DNA of 64,000 bases from NCBI GenBank assembly GCA_030490835.1, contig CM059977.1, positions 13,115,399-13,179,398 on the forward strand. The letters are read 5' to 3'. Origin of the DNA: Annona cherimola (taxonomy: Eukaryota > Streptophyta > Magnoliopsida > Magnoliales > Annonaceae). Below, piece by piece: positions 11,640-23,755 of the stretch. The notes under the pieces were generated by a model that saw only the letters and a list, made by a program, of their open reading frames with translations, made no database searches and was not told the origin of the DNA. Every line of letters begins with the position of its first letter. Within the stretch, counting starts at the first letter, position 1. The position numbers and the translations under genes were made by a program.

Positions 11640-12340
11640 TTCTTTGTGGCTCAGCTCCTCAGTTGGTGATTCACGTAGCTGAGTCGACTCGGCGCGTCCG
11701 AGTGTTAAATCGTCGGCGAATGAGTGATAGGGCGATAGTGATGCCTATTGCCTACTCGCACGAGCCTCAGTGCCGCTGGGCCCGTTGACTACAAATTTTC
11801 TTTCCTCATCACTCCGTCGGTCCGTCCCCGTGTAAATGTCGACTTTGGTCTCTGGCGCTGGTCTCCATCTTCTCGCGCGATGTCCTAATCCCCAAATGGC
11901 AAATCTTCCTCGAATCCTTTCTCTCTCCCGCTATCTCTCCGTCACCCCTCCCAACCCTGCGCCGTTTCCTCATGATCGCGTGAAATGGGACGATGGAGAG
12001 CACGGTCAGATCATTCCGCTGGGTAGTGGCTTTCATCCTTGCGCGATCTCTGTCCTCTGCCGCGATCTCAACGAGATCAAGCATAGGAAATGCCGACTCT
12101 GCTGCCAATCATCTCTCGGCAAGCCCTGACCCTAAAAATCCTCATTTCTTCCTCCATCCCTCTTCTTGATGTCCCAGGAAATCTGGAAATGGCACTACAG
12201 ACGGGCAGCATCAGTAGAGCCATTGGGTCCGTAAGATCGCTGTTGATGCATTCCATGTTGCCCAATCTCGTCCACGCCGGCGGCGATCTCAACAAGATAA
12301 AGAATCCGACATTGCCGCCTTGCGTCTCCTAAAGGTTTTT
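11640..12340 (+). other. GC-rich patch, possible first exon of an unrecognised transcript
   Basis: This 700-bp block is clearly richer in GC and CpG than the surrounding 15 kb, as plant promoter and first-exon regions often are. It has two overlapping open frames on the plus strand (11836-12129, 97 aa; 12090-12332, 80 aa) and one on the minus strand (11809-12108), none resembling a known protein. The phrase CGATCTCAACGAGATCAAG (near 12063) recurs in changed form, CGATCTCAACAAGATAAAG, near 12283, which hints at an old internal duplication. It could be a long non-coding RNA start, a gene too diverged to recognise, or a decayed gene. I do not assign a function. Confidence 0.3.
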
Positions 12341-15300
12341 ATCTGGTCTCTTCCATTCTTGCTGTTCTTCTTTGTAAATTCTGTTCATCTTGACATGTTC
12401 TTTGGGTCGGTGTTATATGCATGACTTATTGGGATTTTGATTACAGTTCTCACTTGCTGATTGGGTTCTTATTCTGATTGCTGGAATGCATGCGCATCAT
12501 TCAGGTAAATTAGGCATTAGCGATCTTGGCTCATCGGTTCAAATGTTTATTCATGTGTATGTAATTATTTTTTTGTGATTTTCTTTTTAGGGCTTCTCAA
12601 GAGAGAAATTCAACAGCATTGTAAATTTCGGGATCATGTGGATGCTATCATCAGTTGGGCTTCATTGGCCATGTCCTTTGAAAGATAGAATATAGGAGGT
12701 TGGATGACGTGGGTTTTAATTGAAAATTACAGTCAAATGTCCAAGATTATGGGCGAATGGGATGTTATTGTTACACCAAAGGTCAGAAAAGAAAATTTCA
12801 GGCTAGAACATTTTTTTTTTCTTTTGATTTTTATGTTGTTAGTTTCTGTTACTCTTATCTTCTGCATTAGGCAAAGGGTTAAGTGAAAGGCCATTACGAT
12901 CAGATCTGCTACTACTACTGCTCCTACTTTTCATCCTGCAACCTAACCTGATTTTTAATAGTAGGATTGGGGTTAAGGTTGGGGTTGGGTTGAGGTTGAT
13001 TTTTCCTACCTGATTGGTAGTGCTCCTATCTAAACCCTAAACTCTAGGTCCCCTTGTTTAAATATGCATGATATATTTATAAAATAGTGAGGGATTTTAT
13101 AGGTTGGGTTGAGCTTTTGTTTTTTGTTTTTGATTTTTTGATGAATAGTTTTGTAAATTAAGTTATAATAAAATTATAAAATTTTAGAAAAATAACAGAA
13201 TTTTATTAAAGAAACTAGCAAAAAATTTCAACGAGTAATAGATACAATTTTTAAGGCAGAATTTTGGTAGCATCTTTTTAAGTGGAATTACCCGGATGCC
13301 AACTTTGCTTTATTTGCTAATTTGGCAATTTTTTAGCATAGTTTGTTGCATGCAGCACTAGTTGTTACCCATCTAGCTAGTTTCTGCTTAGGCCGCATAT
13401 ACCCTTTTGCAATGTATATGATAGACTTTATTTCCTGCACCATATTGTACCTGCGAAGGCTACAGAGTAGAATACAGTAAGGAGGTAATTTATGAAAAAC
13501 TCACGTTTGCTGTTGTAACATTTTTACAACATAGGGACTCTTTTTATTGACTCTTCATGCATACTGAGCTAACAACACTGGCTCCTAATGCTATTAGTAT
13601 TTCTATTTCCATTAACAATGGGTGCTACCTTTCTACAGTGAAGGAAGGTGATAGGTTTGAAACCAAACAAGCATATATAATTATGTTTTAGTTAGCATAT
13701 GGAAGGAGCTAAAATATAAGTGAACTACAATGTTTTTCTCATGACTCTGTTCTACTTCCTCATGTCACGTATTAGAGAGAATATTCTTTGCTACATTTCA
13801 AAAAAAATGTTTGTCTTCTGGTGGAACTTTGTGGTTGTTTGACAGTTTCTGCATTTCTTATTCTCTTTCAGCTATATGGTTTGGTGCAACAGTTTTTTCC
13901 TTACTCATCTTCTTTATATATGTTTATGTAATTGGAAGCTTATTTTTCTCTTTCCATGGTGACTTTTGTGTAGAATTGACTTCTGTGGAAGTCAGCGATG
14001 TTTTGCAGTCGCTTGTAGACCTTGATCTGTGTGGCTTCTAACAATTATAAAATTTTTCGCAAGTGCCTTGCTCATTGATAGTGATATACTCAGAGACCTG
14101 CTAATGCTGCATTTTTGCCATAATTAGTATCCTAATTCTTTGAGTAAAGTGTGTCATGCGGATGAGAATTGAGAGCACAAAGTTAGAAACTTGGTGTTTG
14201 AATGGTGTTGACTTCTGTTGAATAGTGCTCGAGGTGGTTTCACTCATCATTTGCAACTGTAGTAGCTGATTGATAAGTTAATTTATAGGCTTTCACAGTA
14301 ATTTGATTGATGGAAGGATAATACGTATGAAAATTTTGCTCCAGTTGGATATGATCTTGTTGATGTCTATTTTTAAAGTGATTAGAAGTGCCCTAAATGA
14401 GTTTTTTATTCATCAACTATTCTATGGACTGAGCCATGTGGTTCGACTCTTTTCTTGTTTGGGAAACATAATTTCTTCTTACTAAATTATCTTCAAATTA
14501 CTGTTTTATAATGTTTATGTTGGAATCATAGTCAATCTAGACTTTAGGCAGTGAGGATCCATCTCCTTATATTTTAGGAAGAACTTCTCTTTTGGTGAGC
14601 TGTTGGAAATTGCTACAAAGCTTAGTGGAAGGTTGCTGTAGATAGCAATATATATTTTTTGAATGTCAAGTGGAGATTTAACAAAAATAGACTGACCAAT
14701 GAGATTGGCTTCATGCATTTTATGCTTAGGATAAAAAAAAGCCATCTAAGAAAAACATTATTCTACATATTCAAAAAGTTCGTGTTTGTGCCTTTATTTC
14801 TGCCTCTAGTAAGAACAAATTGCAGGTTTTCTATAAGAAGATAAGCCTCTTGGATGAAAAATTCAAACTTTTTGTATTGTATATTTCCTTTATCAGTAAT
14901 CACATTAGACAAGCCATCTAGAAAAGTATTAAATAAATAAAGGTAGTTTTTCTTTTCATTGGGTTTGAGTGGCTAAGCTTTGAAGATGGTATGTGAGGTA
15001 TTTTCAGAATTTTTTTCAATCTTTTTTTGTATCCATAATTAAGTTTGGCATTTGGAGTTTCTCGTTGAGGTGGTTAGTTTTGAAAGGATATTAGTAGGTT
15101 GAATTCTTGATTGGTTTAAAAAGTGCAGTTGATTTTGCTTGTATGGCTGATGAATATGGTTCTTGCAAATAGAAGTCAAAAAAATAAATTTTCTTGCTGA
15201 GAAGCTTGCTTGTAATAATATACTACATTTTTAGTACATTAGCAAATTTATTCATTTATGTTCAGCTCTAAAAGAAAGTTGGTCTAACCAAGTTTGTTAT

Positions 15301-15691
15301 TTTAATATTCTGCCTTGAGATATTGTCTTATACAGATATTTTAAGGAAGGTGGTAAAAAAAAAAAAGAGGCTATGATGATGATAAATTATTAAAATTTTT
15401 TTTTGAAAAAACAACAAATTTGATGGATATTTCTTGCCTAACAGGGATATACATGTCAATAAAACCAGAGGAGAAAAACATCTTCCAAATTTGGTACTTT
15501 GGGAATGAGGAAAAAAGTTTCATGATTTCCTGCCATTTTTAAATATTTTTATGTGATTTGACATCTTAACAAGCGTACTTTTCATTATGGCTTATGTTTT
15601 CAATTATTATTTCTCATTTTTTTTAAATATGAAAAGCCTAGCCTATAAATGTTGTCTTTATAGACTTTATTCCTAATCGTTACCTCCACTA

Positions 15692-15730
<39 letters not shown>

Positions 15731-18483
15731 TTCTCCCACATTCCTTTTTTTCCCTCTTTCCCAAATGAAGAGTGAATTTTAGTAAGTTCAACCAACTAGA
15801 GATTTCTCTGTATGAGAGAGGCTGAGGCTCACTGAACTAGAGATTAAAGAAATTCAACTATAATGATACATCCTTAATAAAATGAATGAATTTCCAGATA
15901 AAATAGAAAATAAAAAATAGCTAAAACGATTTTTAGGATGCGTAACCTGTGTTGGGCCTTTATATTAAAAAAATATCTGAAATTAGAGAACTTCTATTGG
16001 CAAAACTCAAAAGGACTTATGGAATTGGACAAAACTTTGATAGTTCATGTTATTTACAATGTTAAGAAAAAATTTATTGGCTCAACTTCTCTCACACTCA
16101 TAGTCTGATCAACTTAACAGAAACATAAGCAGCTGCCTTTAAAGTTTTTTTTTAAAAAAGGAAAATGATGAAAAATGATGGCAATTTACTGGCGGGACTT
16201 TTAAGCTAGTAAAAATGAATTACCACTCAACTCAAAAGGAAATGCTTGTCATTAAAAATGGAATTAAATTTTTTTTGAGATACATCTATCTTCCAAATAA
16301 TTCTTAATAATATTCCTACCACCTTTCTTAAAATAAATTTGGATAAGGCAATATCTCAACAGACTAATTTTCTTTTAAAGTTATATTGCTAGTGAAATGA
16401 ATAACATTTCTGATGTACTAATGAGGGAGTCGATATTATTATAAAAAAGCTTCCCAGCGAGAGGATTTATTTTTTAACTTCTATTTGTTGGAAACATCTT
16501 TCATTAGCGATGAAGTAAAATTAATTGTACTCCTTTAACCAATCAAGTATTAATCTACCAACACCCTTTTGAACCTGACAACCTTAGTGAGGACTACCAT
16601 CCTGCTAGACAACTTGAATTGTGGACACAAAAAGAGATTTGGAGAACTTTTTGAAATGCCTAATATATAACATCTCAAAGCCTAGCCTTGCAAACTTAAC
16701 AAAAGTGAAACTATCTTGATTTATGTAATACTCTCATGGATGAACTATCTAATGTAATTACTGAACAAGGGAACATACTATATGTTAAGATTGAGTTTTT
16801 CTTCTAAAAGACTTACTCATTATAGAAAGCATACAATTTGTTTTTATTGTTGGTGAAATGAAGGACAGAATAGAACTTTTTTAGTGGGTAGAATATTGTT
16901 ATCTTAAGATGGTTTATTTTTTTTATCTTGAGTGTAGAATATGTGAAACCAAATTTATCGGTAGTCTATTTTCTCTAAAGCTTCTCTTGACACTCAAAAA
17001 CATATAATAGGCTATTTAAAGCAACCCACCATTAGGTTTAATAGCAATTACCAGCTGTTTACAATAAGATGTGAAGTTCTTGTTAAATTGGGGAGATGGA
17101 TCATCACTATAGTATTGCCTAAAGTCTAGATTAACTTTGACACCAACTTGAAAATTATGGATAGATTATTTGAAGATAATTTGGTAGGAAGAATTAACAT
17201 TTCTCAATCAAGAAGGGAAATCGACAAATTCCATGACTTAGTTCTTAGAGAAGTTTGTGAATACAAACTCATCTAGAACATATCTCTAGAATTCGACTGG
17301 AGTAGAGATTGTCAAACGTATATCCTTCCATTCATCTAATTATTATGAAGGTCTATGAATTAACTTATCAGTCTGCTATAGTAGTTGCTAGTGTTGAGTG
17401 GAATTACCTTGGTTACTGCTCTATGAAAGTTGGCACTATAAAAACACAAGTTTTAGGCTGCAGGCTTTCATTTCTCATATGTATGATCCACCCTACTCAA
17501 GATTTCACAAACTAATCATGACAAAAAATACACTATTAAGAGATCCTGTTTGTACATTGCTGTGAAATGGGTGACCTCATGGAAAATTTTTATAATTGTT
17601 ATCAAGCCACACATATTGAGATCTATGAAATGATTACAAAGCAATAGTGACTCTAATAATGCTGATTCTACAAAGAAGTCAAAATGGAGGGAGATAGTAA
17701 TGCTTCTAGTGACATGAGAATCATTTTTTATGAAGACTAGTAAAGAAAAAATGTTGTATTGGACTACCATATACTTAAAGAGAATAAGAAATGCATGAGA
17801 ATCATTAAATCACCACAAAATTTTACCAGAAGGCAAAATTTTTAAATGTACTTATGAAAATTCTCTTAATATGTAGCATGAGATGATGGAGCAGGATATG
17901 AGAAACTGTTGTGGTTAACTTCAACGGTAGCCCTTTCTGACGTTGATTTAAAATATGATATATATACATATGCTTGTTCTGATTTCAAACTCACCAACTT
18001 CCTAACTATAAAAAGAGTAATGAACTATTGTTAGAGGAATTAGACACATTACTGGCCAAAGTGTTTTAGCTAGGATCATGAGAAGAGCCCATAAATAGAG
18101 TTCCGTTGTAAAAATTTTGCAACAGTAAAAGTAAATTTTTCATAAATTGCCTTTTTGCTCTCAGCTCTTTGGCTTTTGCTAGTATTGCTTGGTGTAAAAA
18201 ATGAACCAAGTTTATGGCTACCTTGCCAAAGGACTTACGAATTTGGAAAGAAAGAGATGATATTATTGTTGCATTTTGTAAGACCAAGATCAAAAATTGT
18301 CGAGGCATCAGACAAAGCAAAGTCGAAATTGAGATACTTTTACTCAAATAAAATGCTGCTAAAATTATACCTAAAATTCTATAAATTCTATCTTTTATTT
18401 TGTTGAAATTCTGCCAGTTCCTTTACTAAAAATTTTCATTTGTGTAAAAATCCTACTGCATTAAAATACCTTAACAAAAAACT
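12341..18483. other. AT-rich region without a supported gene
   Basis: Short splice-like signals occur, for example pyrimidine-rich AG near 12590, but no chain of exons with coding potential was found. A (TC)n microsatellite lies at about 15695-15727. If the GC-rich patch at 11.7-12.3 kb starts a transcript, this would be its intronic or non-coding body. Confidence 0.4.
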
Positions 18484-18675
18484 AATGCTCAGCCCGACCT
18501 ATGTACAAATCCCCTCACAATTTTATAAAATGTTATGTACCAATCTTTTTTGATTAATATATTGAAAATTGCACTAGAATGCTCAGCCCAACCTATGTAC
18601 AAATCCCCTCACAATTTTATAAAATGTTATGTACCAATCTTTTTTGACTAATATATTGAAAATTGCACTAGAATA
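18484..18675 (+). repeat. 94-bp tandem duplication
   Basis: Two adjacent near-identical units start AATGCTCAGCCC at 18484 and 18578 and each ends TTGAAAATTGCACTAG. They differ at only a few positions, so the duplication is young. Neither unit encodes anything recognisable. Confidence 0.85.
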
Positions 18676-21600
18676 GTGTTTTTACCCCATATCTTTGCTG
18701 TGTGTTTATCATGTGCTTTCTGTATCTTTTTACAAGATTATGAATGCCTTATTGCTTTAACACTTAATTAAAGATAGGATGTTAAGAACTTCATGTTTAC
18801 TTGTACTCTTACATGATTGGGTCATTTTTTTACAGGTCTCTTACTTGTACTCCAATCCAAAGTTCTCTCTGCAATATTTATGGGTCAGATTTGGAATGAG
18901 TCCTGACCATTCAAATGTTATGGCCTTATGGGTTTCTGAACTGATGACATAAATGGACTACATGAAGTAATTCCCTCCTTCCCCGAGTAGTAAGGTTTGC
19001 TGGATTGATGAGGATGGGTTGTGTTGATGGCTATGAGTAAATCCATTTGAGGTCAGGCACAGGATAACTTGGTTTCTGTTGCCACCAAAAAGAAATTCAA
19101 AGGGAGGTGCATGCCTCTATGCATAGAAAGATTCTTTGAAGACAGGAAATGCACCAACATGTCAAAGAAGACAAAAGTGAAAAAACAGAAAGGAGAGAGG
19201 ACATGGTATTTATTTCTTATGCTTCAGGAACCTGTATTTCTAATTTCTATCTGCAATTTTAACATCTTGTCCCTTTCTTCTTGCATGTCCTGATTCATGT
19301 TACAAGATGAATTGTTTTACAAACTCTTCAAAAACTCTTTCAGGTAAAATTCGCCAGGACTGAAATGAAGCTGAACCCCAAATTTTTATTTGTTTGTTTC
19401 CTCCAGCTGGAGATGCATTTTTTGGTAGCCAATTTGTGAAACAACTGCAGGCAGATTTTAGAGTTTGATCAACTTTTGGTGCTTATTGAAATATCCACAT
19501 ATTATTAGAATCCATCCAATTTGAGAGGATGCATCCCATGCTAAGGAATTAGGAGTCGGGGACTTTGCTATCCAAGCAATGATGAAGTTCCCCGCTGCAA
19601 CCCAACTGCAAAGATTGTCATGCCTCTTAATCTGGAATCTTGTTGCAAGGAATGCAGAGGAGTTAATGAAGGGGAGGCATCGCACAGGGAGTGAAACTAG
19701 GTGCATGAGACCTTTTGGTACAGGAGCTGCCACGTTGAAAGCATTGCTTTTATTTGTTTGTACTGCGAAAGTTTTCACGGTCAAGCAAAAAATTACTACG
19801 AAAGTTTGCTGAGTTTTCCGAGTTGGTAGGTTTGTCGAGTAAGAATGATAATATGCAGTGACTTGTATATTCATTTTTAGGCTTTTTACTTGTGCTTTAA
19901 TCATTTTCGGGGGCATCGAATCGAGTCCATGAAATGTATGGGTTCCTTTTCAGCTGACCCTTTATAAAAACTTTTCTATTTTGTACTCCAACGTCTTCAG
20001 TGAAATGAATTATTTGAGGTTCCTTCCCCTGTTATTTGTACCGCTGGTTAATGTTCATCTTATGGGATTTGAGTAAGGTATGTTTCTCATGTGCAGTTAA
20101 AATAGCGTCTTCGAAATTACTAATGCAATGAGATGTTGGATTAAGGCTGCCGAGTCGACTCTCAGAAGTTCTCTGAAGCTGGTTATGCTTAAGTATGATT
20201 TCAGCTGGCTCCTTGTACCGACAAATGGTCGACTGGTGGTTGTAAATGTATTTTGGGCTCATATGTACATTTTGAATCCCCCATTCAACAAAACCCCTCA
20301 AAAATTGGAGCATTTAGATTTGCTGGGAAATTGTGACCAACATGGATTTTCGTATTAACTGCAAGGTTTTGCATATGATATTTGGAATGTCAAACATAAT
20401 AGAGAGGTCAAATTATACTAAATCAGACAATGAAACTAGGAAATCGAACGCGCGGAAGGTGGAATTGGACTACTATAATAGTCAGTCTTTTTTTTTTTTT
20501 TTTTTTGATTATGCCTACTATAGTAGCCTTAACTACGCATCTCTAGAGAGAGAGAGATGGAGGGAGGGAGGGGGAGGGAGATCAGGAGAACTAGGCATCT
20601 AAATTTTAAACAAGCTAGAACTTGAAGAAATTCAATGGCTGGGTCATCCTAATTAGGTGTTTCAACCCAAATTCTAGACTTAACTGATCTGTACACCACA
20701 AACCATGTGAAATTGCAAATGGACTATTAATACTCCTAGTCTGTCATAAAATTTTTATGGGAAACGCCAAAGGGAAGGTTTAGTAATGCATATCTTGTGG
20801 GAATTTGGGATGAGGTGGGAAACCGAAAAAGAAATATTTTAAGAATTTCGTGATGGATATGAAATAAGACGAGTAATGTTGGAATAAACAACCGATTGGA
20901 ATGTATGGTATGCATAAAGTTGGAAAAATGGATTTGTGAAGTTATTAAATAGGAGGTTGAATAATGAGAACGGCAGTACGGTTCCCACGCGGTCCCACCA
21001 TTTCCTACAAATGAACCTTACCAAACATTACCTAAATGGTGACTATCCATTAAATCTAGTAGTGCACATTCTGTTTGCTGATGCAGGGTATGGAATACAG
21101 TCTAAACAGAAACAGCAAACATGCACTTTCAACTCCCAATTTGGAGTACAGTCCAAATCGCTGAACTTTGGAATAAAATTCAGTAGCATTTCTCGTCTTT
21201 CGCCTTTCAAACTCTATCTAACCATCCTTTTTCACCATCGATGGCTGCACCACATCCAACTCCCAACACTCCTACCGCATTCAAAGCTAAGAACAATGTT
21301 TCAACCATCAAAATTCACATAAACCTGTGGAACGTTATGCCTTAAAGCCTCGCACTTCCAGGGAATCAAAGTTTCCACGATTTTTTTTTTTTTTTTTTTT
21401 TCTTTTCTTTCCACCTCTTAGAAAGGCCCTACTGTGGATAAAATTAAAATTCAATAGTACACATTGTTTAAAATTATTTGTTTTATTATAATATCAAAAA
21501 TCATTTCGACCTAAGCATTGGGTGGATCACACTTCGTTAAAAAATATATAAATTACAAAAAATACTTATATTCAGCCACAAATGCATTAAAATATTATAA

Positions 21601-22049
21601 TAATTTACGAAATCATTAAACACAAAAGAAGAATGTTTTTGGGCAGTTTGGATGTCGAACTAACAGTTTTGAAATTGATATGTCAAATAATAAAAGTCTG
21701 AGAAAAATGTACTCTACCATGTCAAAGGGAAAGACCGATGTAATTTCAAGAACTTTGAAAATATTTTGTTTCTTTTGGCGAAAATGAATAGAGAGCTGAG
21801 CTGATCTGTAGACGAGGTAAAGAACATGAAGCCAAATACAAGCAACAATAACAAGAAAAATAAATATCACAAGTAAATTACACAGAAAATTCAAATTTTG
21901 GACTCGAAGAAATCCATTTAATATGAATTACTTTTTCTTTTTTTACAAAAACATATTTCAAATAAATCTTTATAAAAAAAATGAAACATATCTTCCTAAA
22001 AATGGGTAACCCCGTATGGTCTTGGGGTCCCACTTTGAGGTCCTTTTAG
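18676..22049. other. Intergenic region with unassigned open frames
   Basis: Contains a less AT-rich stretch at about 19370-19920 with an open minus-strand frame of 152 codons (19458-19916) and a plus-strand frame of 77 codons within it. Neither resembles a family I know, and neither has a recognisable promoter or splice context. Poly(T) runs occur near 20490 and 21380. Confidence 0.4.
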
Positions 22050-22545
22050 GGGTATTAATGGTCATGGTCAACCCGTCAACCCGCTTGTGCAACCTGTTTA
22101 TAAATGAGTATGGATTGAGATTTTATAACTCGTCAACCCGTTTAGTAACCAATTTAACCCATATAACATGTTCAACCTGTTTAATTCGTTCAACCCATTT
22201 AACTCGCTTAACTCATTAAAGTTATATATATATATATATATACATGTAAACCCCTTAGTTATTTTCCTTCTCTAAGTCTTTCTCAAATTACCTAATTTTC
22301 ATTTTTTCACTGCTGCCCTAATTCTATTTTCCCGTTACTGTCACATTTCCATTTTCCCTACGCCGAAAACACCCTCTCATCTCTCCCTACGAGATCATCA
22401 TCTACTAGAGTTTATATTTTCAGGTTATTTGCTACATGTAGAGTTGAGGTTTTTTAAATGGGTTAATAAACGGATTAGGATTGAGAAATTTTAAATGGAT
22501 TAGGATTAAGATTAGGATTAGGCTCCAACCCGTCTAACCCGATCC
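22050..22545. repeat. Cluster of subterminal-type AACCCGT repeats, possible hAT-like element
   Basis: Many copies of AACCCGT/CAACCCGTTTA variants sit at 22068-22215 in one orientation, and mirrored GGATTAGGATT/GGGTTAATAAACGG variants plus CAACCCGTCTAACCCG lie at 22455-22545. Dense short repeats near the ends are typical of hAT-type non-autonomous elements. I could not define terminal inverted repeats or an 8-bp target duplication, so the class is tentative. A (TA)n tract lies at about 22225-22243. Confidence 0.3.
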
Positions 22546-23023
22546 GTTAACACGTCCTTTGGAAGGTTCGCATTTTTCATCTTAAAGATCACATCTACTC
22601 ATCAGATAGCCTGGATGGCCATGATTTAGGGCCCAGTTTGCATGATAAGCCATTAATCATATGATATGGCTTTATTAACAACCCGAACACGAGAAAATGA
22701 ACAATCAGAACCATAAATTGAATTTTCGATATCAGTTTTCTACAAAAAATAAATAAAAAATATCTATTTTAGATGTTTGAAAAAATATTTGTAAAGGAGC
22801 ACATATATGGTACATGTATAGTTATTATATTAGTGGCTAATGTGTCTAGACATAGATACGGGAAATGATGTAGCTAAGAATTAAGTACAATACAAAATGT
22901 GGTTACTGATTAGAAGGGTAACGGTTAGTGAGCAAAGTTGATGACAAGAGATAAATAATACCTGTTAACAAAGATCGAATCAAGTATTAACTCAAAAAGA
23001 TTAAATCACATAGATCGACCATA

Positions 23024-23115
23024 TTAAATGACTACAATGCATTGCCTGAGCGCTGCTCTGGCCACTCAAAAAAAAAAAAAAGATAGTCTGTATTAAATGA
23101 CTAACAAAATGGTAC
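23024..23115 (+). mobile_element. Possible short 5'-truncated retroposon
   Basis: TATTAAATGACTA occurs at about 23031 and again at about 23090. Between them are about 33 bases and a long A run. The region directly after the A run (GATAGTCTG) only partly matches that before the left copy (GATCGACCA), so the target duplication would have mutated. Low certainty. Confidence 0.35.
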
Positions 23116-23755
23116 AGTAATCATGAAGATTGCGTCATATATATGTTGGTTTATGTCATAAAAAATTTTAACATAATTTTTTTAATTCGAAAATTTTCAA
23201 GGTTTCTAATGTATTGTGTTACCTCCTTCGCCTTGATGCAGAGCAGAAATAGGATCACAGGTGTAGGGAGTATGAGGCTCCGCCGGAGTATTAAAATAAC
23301 GTCCATCCCATGTTTTGGTGTTTCCCGACTCGGATCTGTCGCTGTAACTTTTCTCTTTCGAATTCGTTTTTTGGCAGCGATTTTTCTCCTTTCTCCTTTG
23401 GATTTCTTTTCTTGCAGTGAAAAAAAATTCTAATTCCATCCATCTTCTTCGTGTTTTTTTTCCCCCTTCGTTCATTGATTTGTTCGTTCTTTCTCCCTCC
23501 TCCCATTTCTCTTGTCTCCTTTTTCTGTGTGAAAAAGGGGAATAGGAAAAAAGTAGGAAAAAGAAGGGTACATGGCAGATGGAAACGTCGCTTTTTCACC
23601 CTTTATCAGAAGTCGAAAGACCAAAGAATCTGATGATTCTTGCGCCTGTGTTGTTGACCGCCGTTCTCGTTGGAGGCCGTGACGCAGAAAGAGATAGAGA
23701 GAGATACAGAGTGCAATTTTGATTCCATTCAGCTGCAGCTGCAGCAGCTAGAGGA
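23116..23755 (+). promoter_or_regulatory. PDK1 promoter and leader region
   Basis: The 640 bases before the PDK1 start include a pyrimidine-rich tract at about 23445-23530, common in plant leaders, and an A-rich section before the start codon. I could not single out one TATA box with confidence. Short open frames here on both strands look accidental. Confidence 0.4.

Noticed and set aside
19458..19916. A 152-codon minus-strand open frame
   Set aside because: No recognisable domain, no splice or promoter context, and no second copy to judge conservation. Listed only as part of the intergenic entry.
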